Of a stretch of DNA of 34,064 bases, positions 31,747 to 34,064 are shown in pieces. Made by a program: the position numbers and the translations under genes. The notes beneath the pieces were generated by a model. That model saw nothing but the letters and a program-made list of their open reading frames with translations. It did not search any database and was not told the DNA's origin. Source of the DNA: Strigomonas culicis (Eukaryota; Euglenozoa; Kinetoplastea; Trypanosomatida; Trypanosomatidae); contig AUXH01000155.1 of assembly GCA_000482145.1 (NCBI GenBank), forward strand, positions 1-34,064, written 5' to 3'. The first letter of the stretch is position 1. Every line of letters begins with the position of its first letter.

Positions 31747-34064
31747 TCAGAAGTCTTCGAACACCTCATTCGGATGCTTGTCCTTGCATTCGTTGCACAC
31801 ATGGCCCAAGTCGTCATTCCACCACTTGGGGCGGCCCTTCTCGCACAGCGCGCACGGCTCGAACGTGTCCTTCTTGGGCGCCCTCTGCAGTCGGGGCAGG
31901 ACGTGCTTTTCGTACATCTCGGAGCGGAGAAGATCGATATTGTTTGTATTCTCGCCGAGGTCAATCTCAGGCGCGCGCGCCAGAATCGCACGGATGTCCG
32001 TGATGTTCGTCGCGTGGCTATCCAGCCGCATCATCTCGTACACCTTGTTGGCCTCCATCGAGTCCTTGATGGCTAAGAAACGGTCTTGGAACCGCTCCAC
32101 AATGCCCAGACAGAACTTGATCAGGTACGCCATGCCACCCTCCATGAAGGCATCGAGGAACGTAAAGAGCTCCTGGAACGGCAGGACGTGAATGCAGAGC
32201 CCGGTGAGGATCTTCTGCAGATACGTGTCGGGCCAGAACTTGAGCTCCATCAGGTGGTTCGCGACGGCCGGAAAGCGCTTCTCCATGAAGTAGTGGACAA
32301 CCCACGCGCTCGTCGCGAAGCCCACCGCCTCGGCGGCCCAGTGGCCGCGAATGTACTCCTTCGACACAAAGCGAAGCACCGCCGCGGTGTCGTCCTCGTT
32401 GAGGACGAGCATGCAGAGGCCGGCGAGGTAGCTCATCGCCTGGCCGTAGGCATGGAACTCGTGATACATGGCGTGCAGAAAGTGAACAAACTTCTCGCGG
32501 TGTTCCGGCGCGTTGAAGGTCCGGTCCGCATCCTTGATGATCACGCGCGTCACCTCCTCGTCGCGATCCACGATGCGGGCGTACTTCACCGGCGCGCGGT
32601 AGAAGCTCGCGCGCTTCACCCACCGCTCGAGCCGCGGCAGCAGCTTGTCGCGGTTGGCCTCGATGAAGCCGCCGTTCAGGTTCAGCAGGGCGCACCGCTC
32701 CACCACCTCTGCCTCCCAGAACCCGGGCATGTCCAAGAGTGGACCTGTGAAGTGCTCCGGCTCGCAGTAGAGCACCTCCGGCTTCTTCTCCTCCTTCTCC
32801 GTGTCCGCGGCAGCCGCTGGCGCCCCGAAGCCTCCAAACGTCGGAGCGGACGAAGCGGCGCCTGCGTCAGTCGTGTCAGGCGCCTTCGTGCCAAAACCAA
32901 CGAAGCCTGTAGCAGCCGGGGCGGTGCCGCTGGCTGCCGGTGCCTTGGTGCCAAAGCCAGAGAAGCCCGTAGGCGCCTGGGCGGTGCCACTGGCTGCGGG
33001 TGCCTTGGTATCAAACTTCAACGGATTTGCGGCCTCGGTTTCTGTGCTAGCCGCGGGTTGCTTTTTATCGAACGGAAAGCCACCCGAAGCAGGCGCTGCG
33101 GCACTTGCACTCTTCTGGCCAGAAAACAGCGGATTCAGTTGGAAGAGCTTCCACACATCTGCGTCCGTCAAGTCTCCAGTCTTCAGCTCACGGGCTTTTT
33201 GGTACACCAACTTCAGCTCCTCGTTCAGTTTAGACGCATTCTTCTCGACGGTTTCATATGCGTCAAAGTACTCCTTCGGTAGCAATGGAAGGGACTGCGC
33301 GAAGGACGCAAGGGCAGCCTCATAACAACCAGACACGCGGAAGCAATCCTCCGCGTACTGTAGCTTCAACCCTGTGACTGCCTCAAGGTCCTGCGCCGTG
33401 CGCTTCGCCGGCGTGCTTCCGGCGAAAGGGTTGCTGTGCTGCTCCATTGTGGGAAGCACAGTATTGGACTTGCTGATCGCTTTTGGTGGCTCAGAATCCT
33501 TCGCCTCCTGCTTGGCGGAAAAGAGGCCGAGCACGGGTGGGGCTTCCGCTTGGCTCTTGAATAAAAACCCTTTAGTCTGGTTAGTCTTCACTGCAACTTC
33601 CGGAGGTTCAACACCCAAAACTTCACTGGAGGTACCAGCTGCGGAGGGAATGCCAAACCCGGATTTGGGTGCCTCGGGAGCTGCGGCGGGAGTGCCAAAC
33701 CCGGACTTGGGTGCCTCAGGAGCTGCGGCTGCAGGCTGACCAAACCCGGTCTTCACCCCAGCTGCTGCTGCAGGCTGACCAAACCCGGACTTGGGTGCCT
33801 CGGGAGCTGCGGCAGACTTGCCAAACCCGGACTTGGGTGCCTGGGGAGCTGCGGCTGCAGGCTGACCAAACCCAGACTTGGGTGCCTCGGGAGCTGCGGC
33901 AGAGTTGCCAAACGCAGACTGCGCAGATGCCGCCTCAGGCTGACCGAAAGCCGACTTTTGTGCCTGGGGAGCTGTGGCAGAGTTGCCAAACGCAGAAAAA
34001 GAAGCACCGGAGGACTGCGCTGCAGTGGCAAAGGCGGATTGGGGAGGAGTAGGCCCAAACGCGG
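31747..34064 (-). CDS. FG-repeat protein with TBC (GTPase-activating) domain and C-terminal zinc ribbon; N-terminus beyond window
   Basis: The frame is open to the right edge, so 771 residues are visible and the true start is missing (a GTG at 33756 is internal). Visible order: an FG-repeat region (about 1-140) with repeated SGFG/SAFG units; a helical segment (229-266, TGLKLQYAEDCF to PKEYF) resembling the TAP-C/UBA-like end of mRNA exporters or a single TPR; a second FG stretch (about 300-410); a TBC domain (about 440-670) with the Arg finger Arg514 in IIKDADRT and the Gln finger Gln541 in AYGQAM; and a Cys4 ribbon Cys737/740/756/759. TBC proteins normally speed GTP hydrolysis by Rab GTPases; FG repeats line nuclear pores. 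A GAP acting at the nuclear pore, perhaps on Ran, is my inference. Domain calls firm, role open. Confidence 0.88.
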   Translation of the reverse strand, partial: AFGPTPPQSAFATAAQSSGASFSAFGNSATAPQAQKSAFGQPEAASAQSAFGNSAAAPEAPKSGFGQPAAAAPQAPKSGFGKSAAAPEAPKSGFGQPAAAAGVKTGFGQPAAAAPEAPKSGFGTPAAAPEAPKSGFGIPSAAGTSSEVLGVEPPEVAVKTNQTKGFLFKSQAEAPPVLGLFSAKQEAKDSEPPKAISKSNTVLPTMEQHSNPFAGSTPAKRTAQDLEAVTGLKLQYAEDCFRVSGCYEAALASFAQSLPLLPKEYFDAYETVEKNASKLNEELKLVYQKARELKTGDLTDADVWKLFQLNPLFSGQKSASAAAPASGGFPFDKKQPAASTETEAANPLKFDTKAPAASGTAQAPTGFSGFGTKAPAASGTAPAATGFVGFGTKAPDTTDAGAASSAPTFGGFGAPAAAADTEKEEKKPEVLYCEPEHFTGPLLDMPGFWEAEVVERCALLNLNGGFIEANRDKLLPRLERWVKRASFYRAPVKYARIVDRDEEVTRVIIKDADRTFNAPEHREKFVHFLHAMYHEFHAYGQAMSYLAGLCMLVLNEDDTAAVLRFVSKEYIRGHWAAEAVGFATSAWVVHYFMEKRFPAVANHLMELKFWPDTYLQKILTGLCIHVLPFQELFTFLDAFMEGGMAYLIKFCLGIVERFQDRFLAIKDSMEANKVYEMMRLDSHATNITDIRAILARAPEIDLGENTNNIDLLRSEMYEKHVLPRLQRAPKKDTFEPCALCEKGRPKWWNDDLGHVCNECKDKHPNEVFEDF
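33650..33905. repeat. In-frame minisatellite encoding FG repeats
   Basis: Imperfect units of about 39-45 bases sharing a core that reads CCAAACCCGGACTTGGGTGC on the plus strand, encoding A-P-K-S-G-F-G followed by Ala-rich spacers. At least five close copies are visible, with more diverged copies to the window edge. All length changes keep the reading frame. Confidence 0.8.

Noticed and set aside
32086..33282. Plus-strand open frame of 398 codons opposite the FG-TBC gene
   Set aside because: Antisense shadow of a confirmed TBC/FG coding region; no independent domain.
31747..33756. Treating 33756 as the start of the FG-TBC protein
   Set aside because: The codon is GTG, an unlikely eukaryotic start, and the same frame stays open upstream with the same FG repeats to the window edge.
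1..34064. Mobile elements, CRISPR arrays, viral genes
   Set aside because: No transposase, reverse transcriptase, integrase, terminal repeats, regularly spaced repeats or viral proteins were seen.

Overview
The window reads as nuclear DNA of a kinetoplastid protist, most probably a trypanosomatid. Every protein gene I can support is intronless and lies on the minus strand, as in a polycistronic gene cluster. Upstream of several starts the coding strand carries a pyrimidine-rich tract followed by an AG, as expected for spliced-leader trans-splicing. The gene content also fits: a THT-type hexose transporter, a PEX11/GIM5-like glycosomal membrane protein, a TOR kinase, and a PARN deadenylase. 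TAA, TAG and TGA are all used as stops, so the nuclear code looks standard. I cannot name the genus.

In the direction of transcription (right to left) the order is: (1) a protein open at the right edge with nucleoporin-type FG repeats, a short TAP-C/UBA-like or TPR-like segment, more FG repeats, a TBC GTPase-activating domain and a C-terminal four-cysteine zinc ribbon; (2) a TMA16-family ribosome-biogenesis protein; (3) a GC-rich non-coding island with two head-to-head tRNA genes, tRNA-Pro(UGG) on the minus strand and initiator tRNA-Met on the plus strand; (4) a lower-GC block with PARN and three small genes of unknown function, one a 67-residue secretory-pathway membrane protein; (5) a 3836-residue HECT ubiquitin ligase with LamG-like and SPRY domains; (6) the PEX11/GIM5-like protein; (7) a 2548-residue TOR kinase; (8) homocysteine S-methyltransferase; (9) the N-terminus of a hexose transporter cut by the left edge.

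Neighbours in such clusters are usually not functionally related. Even so, several products touch nutrient and growth control (hexose transporter, TOR, methionine synthesis, glycosomal membrane), RNA or ribosome metabolism (PARN, TMA16, initiator tRNA) and nuclear-pore or vesicle GTPase control (FG-TBC protein). The most unusual item is the FG-TBC fusion, which suggests a GTPase-activating protein built to work at the nuclear pore. Other points of note are a tryptophan at the rapamycin-contact position of the TOR FRB domain, the multi-SPRY/LamG HECT ligase, and the sharp compositional change around the tRNA island. No mobile elements, CRISPR arrays, rRNA genes or virus-like genes were seen.
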